Positions 40,217 through 51,099 of a stretch of 64,000 nt of DNA are shown here, piece after piece (the stretch's first letter is position 1; each line of letters opens with the position of its first letter). Under the pieces are notes generated by a model that was not told where the DNA came from, did not search any database, and was given only the letters and a program-made list of their open reading frames with translations. This DNA is from Bombus terrestris (Eukaryota; Arthropoda; Insecta; Hymenoptera; Apidae): assembly GCF_910591885.1 (NCBI RefSeq), contig NC_063271.1, forward strand, positions 12,269,001 to 12,333,000, given 5' to 3'. Both the position numbers and the translations under genes were made by a program.

Positions 40217-40279
40217 ATCAGGAGATTCTCTTGCACAATCGAATCAATGTTATTAATGAAATTATACAAGTCGCAAGTT
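40217..40279 (+). repeat. Dispersed repeat, copy B
   Basis: Partner of the segment at 18,377-18,441, same orientation, about 80 percent alike, with core TCTCTTGCACAATCGAAT. It overlaps the end of a short unremarkable open frame. The element family is not identified. Confidence 0.45.
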
Positions 40280-42133
40280 TCGAGCTACCGATACTGAATT
40301 TTCTTGCATAATAATGTCAGGCTTGATAATAAAACGGAGTTCTGCGGGCAAATTTATGCTCATTGCCAGGTTCAACAAAATTATTTAAAAAGAAAATTGC
40401 TTTCATTTGCATGAAATATGGTGGAACACGAACGATCAGGGAGGCCAAAAAGATCGTCGTTCTACGAACTAATCAACGTGTCCTAATATTTCTATCGCCT
40501 CATTCATCGCGGTCAAACATCAAGGTCCTTTTCACGTTTATCAACAGCTCGCACCGCGCTACCGCTGCACTTCCGCTCGATACTGAATCATGCTGAACGG
40601 ACTGCTTTTAAAACATCGTCCTGCTCGCACAATGGAAAAAATGAACCGTGCTAAACGCACAGGTGTGTCATGAAACACCGGGTCGAATGTCAACGAGGGA
40701 TCAACGAGATTCGATGTTTTGCATAGACGCGTCGATAAAGATTGATCACTTTTATAATGGAAGAAGAAGAAAAGAGAAGATTAATCGTAAGAAAATTCGA
40801 GGATAACAATTTACCTCCGGTTCTAAGTATGTAATTGAGAAAAACTGAAAAATGTAATAATAACGTTAGGAATAATAGATTATTTTAAAGTCTAAAATTT
40901 TGATATGGTACTATGACGTAGAAGTACAGGAAATACACAGATATTCCTTCTTGATGTCGATGAATATCGATCAATAAAAATAGAGCCAAAAAATATTCAT
41001 ATTTTTTTATACAATAACTACAAAGAGTGTAGGATAACTGAATTAACTTGGAGAAAATGATGAAACAAAGTAAACAATTGTTTTCTCAAAAACAGCGACG
41101 GTCTTTAAGTAACTCTTGTCTCCAAACTGACTAATATTTAAGGAAACTCTCGGCATGAAACAAACTCTCGAAGAATAAACCAATATACTCGAACGAAACC
41201 CATCGAACATCAACGACCTCGCGACGAAACGACACGGCGTGATCCGACAAAGGTACAACGAACGTTCACTCCGCGAACGTATCTCACAAAAGACGAGTTA
41301 ACACGTTTCGCCCACTCGCCGACTCCGAGCAACAACACACGTATATACAGCCTTGTCTGGATGTTCCTCGAACCTTCTTTTCCGATTAACCGATCACCGT
41401 CCAAACCAACCAATCGAACCTTCTTCAGCGACGAACTTCTATCCACTGCCTCGACCCTAAACAAGATACCCCAGCGAAAATCCTTCAACATCATCGTTCC
41501 ATTCTCCAAGTTTATCTGTATTATCGTCCATCGATGATCTCGAAATCAGCATCGAAGTTTCATCAATCCAAAGCAAAGGGCTGTCCAAGGTGAATGAAAC
41601 GTCGAATATCCAAAAGTCTGTCGTTGACAAGATGTACCCTAGAGCCAAGAGCAATTCCAAGAACAAGAAGAAGAACGGGTGCACAAGTTGGATATCTCGG
41701 TACGTGTCATCCGCGGGTCGAAGAGTCATCGCATCGCGAACCACCTAACCGATTCGATACTTGAAAATCTCTCGCGAGAATCGCAGCCCCCGGTTCGTTT
41801 TGCTCCTGCTCGTAGACGGCGTGGGTCGTTGTAGAGAGGAATCGACGCGGCACACACGTCCCGTGGTGATCGTGCCCCAGGGTATGGAAGAAGGAAAACA
41901 CGACCGGTGGGAATCGCGGCTGAATGGTGCGAAGAAAGATAGCTGTTAACGATAGATGGCGGGAGGGTAGGGAAAGGGTGAAGGGGAAGGTGTACAGAGG
42001 TGGAGAAAAGAAGAACGACGGAAGAAGAAAGAGAAGAGAAGAGTAAAGGAGGGGCCCCTGGTACGATGCCGGGTGAAGAGGGTCGGGCCCCCCTATACGA
42101 TCCTGGCTGTGGTGCCGCTGGTGGGTAAATGGG

Positions 42134-42140
42134 TATATAA
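42134..42140 (+). promoter_or_regulatory. TATA box of the secreted-protein gene
   Basis: TATATAA stands immediately before a GC-rich GCGGGGCCCC segment. About 30 bases downstream (42,160-42,165) begins the region where transcription is expected to start. It fits as promoter because the next 380 nt contain no ATG and end at a good splice donor, and the first coding exon begins with an acceptor 8 nt before its ATG. The exact start site is inferred. Confidence 0.6.
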
Positions 42141-42159
42141 GCGGGGCCCCGACGATTCC

Positions 42160-42538
42160 ATCTCGACACACGACCCAACCTTCATCCCGATATCACCAAA
42201 CGGTTTCCTCGAGCGAACGAGCGTAATCGCACGCGCGCGAAAAAAAAGAGAGAGAAGAGGGTAACTTACTTCTCGGGCATCTCTTCCGACTCTCTTTTGT
42301 CTTTTGCTCTTGTTCAGCACGGAGTTTTCACTGCTCCGCGCAACAACCAACGTGCAACACGTATAACATCGGCGAGAGTTTTACTTCTTGAACCGGTCTC
42401 TTCCCGAGCGACAGTTTAATCGGTGAGAGTAATTCCCCCGCGACTGAAGCGGAGAAGAAGCATCTAAGAAGAGTCTACCGGACACAAGTCGACGACCAGC
42501 CACCGCTGTGACCAGTTCCACGGAGGAGAGAAAAAGAC
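42160..42538 (+). other. Noncoding 5' leader exon of the secreted-protein gene
   Basis: The exon end is set by GAC/GTGAGT, with donor GT at 42,539-42,540. Reading the whole stretch I find no ATG, as expected of a leader that lets ribosomes reach the start codon in the next exon. Other possible donors are GTGAGA at about 42,425 and GTAACT at about 42,260, so shorter forms are possible. Joining to the acceptor at 47,565 is inferred from position and strand; another downstream partner cannot be excluded. Confidence 0.5.
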
Positions 42539-44465
42539 GTGAGTAGAACATATCATTTTATCAAATCCACGGTTGTTCCTATCTCTATCGTTGACAGCCT
42601 GATTTTTCTATTCTGCTCCGCTCCTTTCTTTTAACTTTATAGAATTACAAAATTAAAATTCCATTTTTCGGGGTTAGCCAAATGTCATCGCGCGTGTATT
42701 CTTCTTTTTTTTTCATCTACGAACAAACAAAAATTTTAAACTCTCGATAGAAATTTCGTTGCGACGAGAAACGAAGAATTGTAAGATTTTTCGTGGTATT
42801 TAGACGTCTCTAGAAGAATCAGAATATCAGCGACCACGGTATACAGGTAGAGCTCCATCGCGTCTCGTGAAATGGCTGTCTTCGAACCCAATGATTAAAG
42901 CGAGGGAAACGCTAAATGGAATAATCGTCGGAACATACAATTTGCGTATATTTCGCAACGTATGACCGCGCGTTTGCGTAATTTTTGTCCTCCTCTCGCA
43001 ACCGTACCCTTTTTCCGTCCTCTCTGCTCCATAGACCCGCGAAGATTTCCCCGCGGCTAATTAACTCGTCGCTAATCTACTTAATCTGCACGTCAGCAAG
43101 GCTGCGACACACAAGGCGCGAACAAGCCAACCGAGGATCCTCTAATTTGCCAGGAATCTTCTCTCAGAACCGTCTATCGCCCGTATTTTTTACGATCTAT
43201 TCCCTGTATTTCCACTTTTAACTCTCGTTCGTAATAGAACGAATTTATGTACGCATAAATTCGGCGATTAAATGCATGGAAATATTCGAAAATTATACGT
43301 ATATATAGTAGATTTTGTTTCACAAACGTTAAAAGGTAGAAAGCGTCGAGTTTCTGGTATCGTGGTAACGTTTATGTAATCTATTTGGCGGTTTTCTTTT
43401 AAACGGGTTATACAAAAATTACTATTTTATCTCATGGGCGCTCGTAGTTTCGTGATTTTTATTCAAAAAACCGTAGTTTCGTGTTTTCACTTAGAGAATC
43501 ATAGTTTCGTGCTTTTTATTTGAAAAATCTAGAAGTTGAAAAACGTTCTTCATCTTGTGCTGCTAGAAATTCAGAGAAACTCTGATATCGTTGACACTCT
43601 TCAAAATTGTGAATATTTCCGATGCTATCAATTGGAAGAATTATTATATCACTTAAACTCACGAAACGTAGAAATAACATTCCATACTTTAAATCTAGAA
43701 GATTTAAAATACTATAAACATCCATACTCGGTCTTTTCGCTACTTTCAAACAGATTTAATAGTATTCTTCCTCGAAACAGCGTTCAATTTAAACATTTTC
43801 TTAGTATCCGATACTTTAAAAAAAATTCTCCGGTATTTTCCTTCGAAACAGCATAATTTTCCTACCGTGCTTTTCATACGAATAAAATTAGAACGAAAGA
43901 GTGTTTAAAATGGTAATTGAAACAACGTCGAGAAATGGCAGCGGAACCCCTCTTTCAGAGCCGATTAGAGGCAACAACCGGCATTCCTGCGCGATCGCGT
44001 TAACTGCGAGTACTGCGACGCATTCTCCGTCCAGTTGAGATTCAATGTGCGCAGATTAGATCGACAATCGCGAAAAGGATAGAGCCGATATAATAAATGC
44101 CGTGTTGCGCAGAATAGAGTCGAGCTCAGAGAAAGAGAGAGAAGGAGCAGAAAGCATTGAAGCGGTGAACCACTTCAATGGACCCCGTCTTCTTTGTAAG
44201 CGTCGTACCATTATTACATCTCTGATGATCTTGATAAGGTAATGGGTGTCCATCATCTTTCACAGGCATTTCCTCTCCGTCGACCTATCCCTCCGTCGTG
44301 TTTGCATCCCTCGCGAGATCGTGACTTTAATTTTCTTGCGGCAGTTCAGATCCTCCCCTTCCTATCTTCCACTTCTTCTTCATCTTCCTCTCTCCTGTAC
44401 TATCCTATCAAATGGCAATCTGACCGAATTGCAATTAGCCGAAATACCGAACGCGTACGTTCAAA

Positions 44466-44510
44466 ATATATATACATATATATATGTATATGTATACACC
44501 TATATACGCG
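44466..44510 (+). repeat. TA/TATG simple repeat
   Basis: Imperfect run of ATATATAC, ATATATATG and TATATG words inside the large intron. Confidence 0.7.
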
Positions 44511-46232
44511 TGCAAACGTTACCTCTACGTCCGTGACTCGCAAAGTAATTTGCAATTAACTTTATTGCGGCCCATTACGTCCGCTTGCAACATGATCAGG
44601 CCTGGACGATTGTTATTAATGTCGATTATGCGACTCGCTAATGTATACTTGCCCCTTAATTTCGCTTCTCGTCTTCAACGAGCCGCCTCTGAACGTTCAC
44701 CTTTTTCCTACATGGAGAATACTCCATCTTTGTTCGCTCTATGAAATCTACATGTGTGTATAAGAACGATTTTTCAAATTAAATCATACGACGAAAATTC
44801 TAGAAAGAAGAAGGAGCGTAAAATTGAAGTTTATCGGGAACGAAGTTCTCGGTTGATAGCAATCGCTTGTACCAAAATTAAAGTTGAGCACGAGCGTAAT
44901 AACAGAACGGAACGGTTCACCTCCTGCGTGTTGACCAATTGGCGAACGCCAAGAGCGAAGTGGCGCGCTAGTATCGTAAAAACTGGACCGTTCAGCCGCC
45001 TCTTTCCTCGCCCAGGTCGCGGCTGTCGCCCAGTTTTTCCCCCTTTATCCTCCCGTTTTCCCTCTCTGACTTTTGCGTTCACCTTCTCAGCGCGCATTCC
45101 ACGTTGGTTGCGTTCTCCAGAAGGCGTGTCTGTGTTTCAGATAACGCGGCAACCGCTTTTTCTCTTCGTGAACGAACAGTTTCTCGTCTCTTCTTAAAAG
45201 CGATCCTCGGGCATCGTCGTTTTACAAATATGGACATAGAACCGTTCCCTCGGACTTGTTCGCTGCCATTGTTGCAGCAGTTTCGATTTTTACGATGGAA
45301 CGTTCGCGAACGAGCATTTCTGACTGTACATGCAACGGGAACAGCTTCCTCTCTGTATAAATTACCCGCTTGATTGGACGCAAGCTCGAGCCTCCTGAAC
45401 GGAAGGTCGCTCTACGCTGGCATGGAATCGAAAGAATGCCATCGTGCTTGATTTTTCCTTCTTTTTTTTCTTTTTTATTCCGTTACATAGCTCGCGGACC
45501 AGTTTAACGCTTGTATATGCGCGCGTTTAGTTTCCTTAGCGTTTTGCGTTTAGTTTCGTCAGCGTTTTGCGTTTCGCTTGATCGCAGACTGCACTCGCGA
45601 AGCAAATCGTGTCCACGCGACACCGCGACGATTGTCTCTGGTTTCGCGTCTGCCCACTCTGTCGTATCTACTTATGTACCTCGATGCTCGTCAAAGGCTT
45701 CGTAACGACCATACGATACCGATGTGCGCAGCGGAATCGATTTACACGACGATGAGCTTCCTGATAGTGGTCGACGTTTTATAATTAGACTTAAGCGGGT
45801 TCGATTATGCGCATATAGGTTTATATAGGCACACTACTGGTCATAAGTTCGTATAATAACAACGTGTACTTACGGATACAGCCTATAAATGACAGATTTA
45901 TAATAAAATAGTTAGAACTCATGTTTGGGAATGTATATACATACTTTTAGTGCTTTCATGGTTCGCGATACGACAGATGAACAATGTTCTGCTTTTTTTC
46001 GAGGCGTATCTTGATCGTTGCAACGACTCGATTTCCATCCAACCAAACAATGTCCTCTCTCGCCTTCCGTTTCCACCTATTGCGGAAGTTACACCCATGT
46101 TTCACTTTCCGTTCGCGATGCACGCAACAACGTTCATTCTCTTTCGTTCTCCTTTTATTTCACGGCAATTAACAAATAATTTCTCAATTATTATTTATCT
46201 ATTTATCCATCTCAAAGTCAATTCCCATATTG

Positions 46233-46330
46233 AAGATCTTCGAATAATCAACTCAAAGCTTTTATTATTTAAAATCTTCAAATAATTAATTCGAAGCCTT
46301 CTCACTGAAAATCTTCAAGTAACCAAAATA
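46233..46330 (+). repeat. ~38-bp minisatellite, 2.5 copies
   Basis: Units start at AAGATCTTCGAATAATCA (46,233), AAAATCTTCAAATAATTA (46,271) and AAAATCTTCAAGTAACC (46,308), giving periods of 38 and 37. Copies have diverged moderately. Confidence 0.6.
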
Positions 46331-46710
46331 TTCAAAATACTCTGACGATCCTCCTATAATCTTCTCTGGTACAACCTATGAAGAAATAATTGTCCAATGA
46401 AATCTCAGATACTCTTAGCACCCCTCCAACTATTCCTAACATCCGTTGAAGAACACGCGAGTACGACACGCGTTCATTCGTGAAGAAACGAGAAGAACAA
46501 AGCGTAGAACGAAGAAGAAGACGCGATCATGCGGAGAAATCGCGCGAATGTGCGCGCGTAACGAACACGAGGGACACGCATCCTGTCATTAGTTCCATAA
46601 CGCTCGTCTTGTTCAATGCATTCGGTTCAATGTCACCTATGTCCCTCTCCCTCCTGCCGATTCCTCTAGCAGCCCCTTGTCCATCTTTCAATTTTCATTC
46701 TTTCCTTCTC

Positions 46711-46738
46711 TCCCCCCCCCTCTCTCTCTCTCTCTCTT
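46711..46738 (+). repeat. C9 and (TC)n microsatellite
   Basis: A run of nine C residues followed by about nine TC units in the large intron. Length is likely variable between individuals. Confidence 0.8.
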
Positions 46739-47573
46739 TCTGTATGTCACATTCTGACGCGCAGCCTGCTTTTCGTCTCGCGCGTCTATCGGCGGTCCAT
46801 TCATGCGGCCGCGTTCTCCATTCATGCCAAGTACGAAAGAGGAGCTCGTGTACTCACGTCCGCTCTCCTAACTGGAAGATTGCGAGAAACGTCCCTCGTT
46901 TCCTCTCTCTACGCTCCATACATACTAGAACCTTTCTGTCCGACATGACATTATTTCTGAATCTTTACGGTGTTTCCGATCCGTGATAACTTTAGTTCAG
47001 GTTCTACATCCGGTTGGTCGAGATTAAATGATCGTTTACGATGAGATTTATGCATTAGGGTACAATGTTATCTCTGATTTTCTTTCATTTACGTTAGTAT
47101 CTGATAGTTGTGACTTTTACATATTGCATCAAATAGTCCTTTGAATTAATAGGATGATTATTAAGCTCGATATTTGTAATTCATTACAAAAATAGAACCA
47201 AAGCTCTGCTTTCGTAAAGTGTTCATTAAATTTATCAACGTTAAATATCATTTATTCTAAATAAAAGATATATAAAAATGATGTACCAAAGCAATTGTAT
47301 AAAATGCGGTTTATACTAAAAAAGATCCAAATAGAAGATATATAAAAGCATTATATCGAAATATATAATTATATAAACGAAGTTTGTATCAAAGAAATTG
47401 ACATCCAAACGATTGAAAAGCTAGTGCAAAGAAAAAATCGTTCAAACTCTTTAAAAAATTATATGCAAAATTATAAATCGGATATTTCCATCACTCTGAT
47501 AGTTTTAATATTAATATAGAAAACGAAAAAGAAAGAATTACCAAAAGCTCCGTTTTCATTTACAGATATCAAA

Positions 47574-49108
47574 ATGACGAAGTTACTCGTAATAACGATA
47601 CTGTGCCTGCTCGGCCAAAAAACGGTGCTCTCGATGCCCGTAGCTGAGAATCAAGAACCTCTTCAAGTAGTTCCTCTGGAAAAATCGGCGAGCCCAAGCG
47701 ACTCAGAGACTTCAGCAATTCATAAAACCATTGTAAAAGCAAACCTGGATGCCGCTGAACCGGCGCCTGCCGAAGCGAAACCTGCCGAAGCGAAACCTGC
47801 CGAAGCTGAGAAGCCAAGCGTGAGGAGCGAACCCGTGGGTGAAAACGCTCAACTGTCTGAAAAGGCTGAGGAGAAGAAAGAGGAAGCTCAGCAACCGAAA
47901 CCCGAGGAGAAAAAGGAGGAAGCTGGCCAGGAAAAGAAGCCTGAGCAACTGCAGCCGCAACAACAACCACAGGAGGCTCAACAACCTGAGCAAGAACAAA
48001 AGCCTGAACAGGCTCAAGAAGCCAAAAAGGAGGAAGAAGGTCTGAAGCAGGCGGCTTCCGAATCTCACGAAACTGTAGTGCAAGTTGTTCCACAAGAAAA
48101 GAAACAAGATAGTGCTGATGTTCTAGTAGAGCAACCCGTTGTTGTAAGTTTGAATTGTACTATGATATACATTACGATATTCGAGTTTCTTTGCTGTTGT
48201 AGACGATAGAATTTGGTTTTTTTAACTGGATTGTGTTTATATTACAGAAGGCTGTAGTCCCAGAGGGCAAAAGCTCCGAGCAAGTAGATTCAGCGGAGAA
48301 AAGCGGAGAAGCTGCTAAAGAAGAAGCAAAGGAAGAAAAGAAAGCTGAGGAAACGAAACCAAGCGTGCGAAAAGACGATGAGGCTAGCTCAGCAGCTTCC
48401 GAATCGGAAGAAAAGGCTCAGCCAGCTGCGGAGGAAAAGAAGCTCGAGAAGCCACAAGAGGAACAGGAAAAGAAAGCTGAAGACAAACCCGACCGTGTGA
48501 CCCGCGACGCCGAGGTAGCTGCTCCGGAAGAGAAGAAAATAGAACAGCCAGCTGTTGAAGCTGAAAAGAGCCAACAAGATCAAGCTAAATCCCCAGAAGA
48601 GAACAAACCAGCTGCCAAGAACGAGAAGATTCAGCTTCCTCTCGAACAACCTGCGATCGAACAACCTGCAATCAGCCCCGAAGATTCGGCCAAGACCGAG
48701 GAGAAGCCTGCTGAAGCCGCTGCTCAACCTGAGAAGGAAGCAAAGAGCGCCGAAGTATCTGCTGCAGCCTCTGCTTCCAGTAACGTTCAAGAATCTGTGG
48801 AACAATTGACGGCCAAATCAGCCGAATCTAGCCAGGCTAAACGCGAAACCGCGGAAGCTCAGCCTCAAGCAAAGTCTGAACAAGCCGAGGAAAAGAAGGA
48901 AGAACCACAGAAACAGCAGGAACCAGCAAAGGAAGCGAAAGAAGCGAAATCAGACGAATCTTCTGAAGAAAAATCGGCTGAGAAGAAGGAAAGCAAGGGC
49001 AGCGAGGAAGAGAAATCCTCTGAGGAGTCCTCCTCCAAACAAGAGTCCAAACCAGCTGAAGAGTCCAAGCCCGAATTGCTGCCTAAACCGCAAGAACTGA
49101 CAGTATAA
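47574..49108 (+). CDS. Secreted Ala/Glu/Lys/Pro/Gln-rich disordered protein (476 aa)
   Basis: Two coding exons, 47,574-48,143 (190 codons) and 48,248-49,108 (286 codons plus stop), join in phase 0 across a 104-bp GTAAGT...TTACAG intron. The ATG lies 8 nt after a TTTACAG acceptor. Residues 1-20 (MTKLLVITILCLLGQKTVLS) are a typical signal peptide. The remaining 456 or so residues are almost entirely A, E, K, P, Q, S, V and D, with no Cys, Phe, Tyr or Trp and one Met. Internal repeats include three PAEAK units (about residues 65-79), KPSVR twice, and VVP motifs. The C-terminal third is Ser/Glu/Lys-rich. The composition predicts an extended, highly soluble extracellular protein. I recognise no family and assign no function. 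Long frames on the other strand are shadows of the biased codons. Confidence 0.88.
48144..48247 (+). other. Intron 2 of the secreted-protein gene
   Basis: GTAAGT donor after GTT-GTT codons, TTACAG acceptor before AAG, 104 bp. If retained, the frame continues for 20 codons and stops at 48,209. That would give a 210-residue product ending in a tail with four cysteines (one early, then Cys-Cys-Cys near the end). Confidence 0.8.
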
Positions 49109-49955
49109 GTGAATGATTGAAATAGCGGTCGCAGCGAGAGGCGGGAAGACGAAGAATAACAGCCCCGAAGAAATCAAATAACATCGAACGAAGCGCGGAT
49201 ATTGGCTCGCCACTCGTCCAGACCATTTTGCGTTCATCACCATCAACCAGATAAAAATGGGATAAAACAGTTTGAAAAAGAAGAAACAAGGAAAAAACTC
49301 ACAAAAAAAAAATGATGAATAAGAAGATGAAGAAGGATGCGCGAGTTGTTCGGCCCAGATAAAAAAGCAAAACGAGCGGGAGAGAGCGTGTACGTCAGAG
49401 GAAGTATGAACGGGAACGGGAGAGAGAGAACGAGACGGAGTGAGAGTGTATATCGGTGTGAATGGGAGAGAGAGATTGCGCGATCAATTCTGTGGCAGGG
49501 ACCAAAACTTCCCCCGGCGCGCTACGATTCCGAGAGAAAAAAATTCATCGACTCGGGGCAGGATGATCACGTAGCAGCCTGGCTGTGAGGGATTTTTAAC
49601 TTAGGACACATCGGAATAACATTCATGAGAACAACGATGATGAAGACGACAATGATGGAGATAACGAAGACTCGATTGAGTGTTCAAAGAAGAAATCGAC
49701 ACAAGAAAAATCACCTATCAGGAACACGTGGTCACCCTTAGGGATCTGACTTGGCACACGCCAGGGATCATCCTTTTCTTCGTCCCGGCGGACACCGCGA
49801 TCTGTCCGCGGGGACGAAACCGGCCCCTAATATTTTAGTATCCTCATCCCAGATCCCCCAACCCCAAGACTCCTCTTTATTTTTTTCCTCTCAAAAAACC
49901 ACACACGAACCACAACCACAACCTCATCCCAATAAAACTAGTATGTAGCTCGACT
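49109..49955 (+). other. 3' UTR of the secreted-protein gene
   Basis: The region follows the TAA at 49,106-49,108 and runs to the polyadenylation signal. It has a GAGAG-rich stretch near 49,377-49,470 and an A/C-rich end at 49,860-49,935. Open frames inside it have no support as genes. Confidence 0.55.
49931..49936 (+). terminator. Polyadenylation signal AATAAA
   Basis: Canonical hexamer about 820 nt after the stop codon, preceded by A/C-rich DNA and followed within 40 nt by a T-rich stretch (TTCTTTTTTTTT) that fits a downstream element. Confidence 0.55.
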
Positions 49956-49985
49956 CTGTCTTCTTTTTTTTTAGAGATACGTGTC

Positions 49986-50100
49986 ATTATTATTATTAAT
50001 ATTATTATTATTATTACGATTTAGTACCAGTATCGCTATTATTAATATTATTATTTGTATTATTGCTATCATCGTTATAATAATAATTATTATTATTACT
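49986..50100 (+). repeat. Imperfect (ATT)n microsatellite
   Basis: Interrupted ATT/TTA trinucleotide runs just downstream of the polyadenylation signal. The open frames on both strands here are products of the repeat. Confidence 0.8.
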
Positions 50101-50370
50101 GTGGACAACGTGTTGTTGACAATGTTCCCTACTTGCATGCATCTAGTATTCTTTGAATTTAAAAAATCCTTCCTTGTCATTTATTAGAAAAGCAAAATTA
50201 AGAACGAGGGATCCGAATGCATCAGGACTAACATTTGTAAGAGGATAGTCGATACAATTCATTCGAATCGTGTCATTATTTATCATCGATAAGACAAGAT
50301 TACAAAACCTGTTTCTTTGAATATTCGATCACAGATATCAAATAGAAATGAAAAAATAAAAATCTTTAAT

Positions 50371-50500
50371 AAAATCATTGACCAAAATATAATCATAAAA
50401 TTTCAAGCTAAATCATTGATCAGAATATAATCTTGAAATCTCAAATCAAAGCATTAAATAATCATAAAATGTTAAATCTAGTCATTGATAAAACAAGATC
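50371..50500 (+). repeat. 38-bp minisatellite, about 3.5 copies
   Basis: TCATTGA-type words begin units at 50,375, 50,413, 50,451 (diverged) and 50,482, mostly 38 bp apart, each followed by an ATAATC-containing segment. The last unit is shortened. Confidence 0.55.
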
Positions 50501-50639
50501 TTCTAAAGTAAAATATATGTTTACACTTTTGTCGTAATTTACGTATTATGGCTGGTTCCTGAAAAAAAGTCTAAGTGACGATGAATCGTTTTCTATCGAG
50601 AATGCACTTGCACAAGAGTCAAAGATTCGCGTAAATCTC

Positions 50640-51092
50640 ATGGTTAACGATGATATCGTGATCGCGCCAGGTACGACGACATTTCTTCATGACATGACGT
50701 GGCACATACGTCGATTCATCAAAAGGCCGTATGAAAAGTTAACGTGCCCGAGAACACGCTTTGTAAACACTGAGGATACGCGAGGTGAGTGGACCCGGCG
50801 AAAATGTCAAGGCACCGAAGGGTTTTGCAACAAGCCAGAGAGATACGCTCGTTGGATTTCTTCAATTCGAGTGCCCGTTGCATGCTTTTACGCAAGAACG
50901 GCCGACGAAAAGTGTACGAGACACGGTTCACGGGAAAATAATTACGTCTTTACTTGGAACTTAGTTTCACGACATCTATGCGGTCCTCGATACAATACGA
51001 AACGTATAACAATTGAAATGTACACATATGACAATTTGACTTCGGACTTTTATGCATTTATTGAGAATTTAGAAATGCAAAAATATATATAA
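50640..51092 (+). CDS. Uncertain ORF (150 aa), no recognised family
   Basis: An ATG-initiated frame of 150 codons lies between the secreted-protein gene and the tRNA genes. The product is basic, with six or so cysteines scattered through it and no signal peptide, repeat or known motif. A 70-codon antisense frame overlaps its middle. No polyadenylation signal follows closely. It may be chance; I list it only because its length is above most other frames in AT-rich parts of the window. Confidence 0.15.
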   Translation: MVNDDIVIAPGTTTFLHDMTWHIRRFIKRPYEKLTCPRTRFVNTEDTRGEWTRRKCQGTEGFCNKPERYARWISSIRVPVACFYARTADEKCTRHGSRENNYVFTWNLVSRHLCGPRYNTKRITIEMYTYDNLTSDFYAFIENLEMQKYI

Positions 51093-51099
51093 TGTGCAA

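Larger units (their letters stand above)
37380..42120. other. Upstream flank of the secreted-protein gene
   Basis: A GC-rich block at 37,390-37,900 has overlapping frames on both strands and no recognisable protein. AT-rich DNA from 38,000 to 41,000 contains the 155-codon ORF described separately and the second copy of the dispersed repeat. From about 41,200 the G+C content rises toward the promoter at 42.13 kb. A purine-rich stretch lies at 41,940-42,050. Regulatory elements for the downstream gene may lie here, but none can be named. Confidence 0.5.
42539..47565 (+). other. Large first intron (about 5.0 kb)
   Basis: It runs from the GTGAGT donor to the TTTACAG acceptor just before the coding exon. 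It contains GC-rich parts (43,920-45,760 and 46,440-46,990), a TATA-type simple repeat at 44,466-44,510, a 38-bp minisatellite at 46,233-46,330 and a C9(TC)n microsatellite at 46,711-46,738. Open frames here run through simple sequence or lack an ATG, and I do not call them. Alternative first exons could lie inside. Confidence 0.45.

Noticed and set aside
41707..42178. Minus-strand ORFs of 150-154 codons overlapping the promoter
   Set aside because: They cross the plus-strand TATA box and a purine-rich tract and are frame by-products of GC-rich DNA.
43516..43856. 106-codon plus and 77-codon minus frames inside the large intron
   Set aside because: The plus frame starts at TTG and has no ATG near its start; the frames overlap antisense to each other and lack splice or motif support.
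46480..46986. 168-codon ORF just before the secreted-protein exons
   Set aside because: It begins with GTG, runs through the C9(TC)n microsatellite and lies inside the intron of a well-supported gene.
47569..49289. Several long minus-strand frames opposite the secreted-protein gene
   Set aside because: They are shadows of the biased Glu/Lys/Ala/Gln codons on plus; their Leu/Phe/Ser-rich products have no family features.
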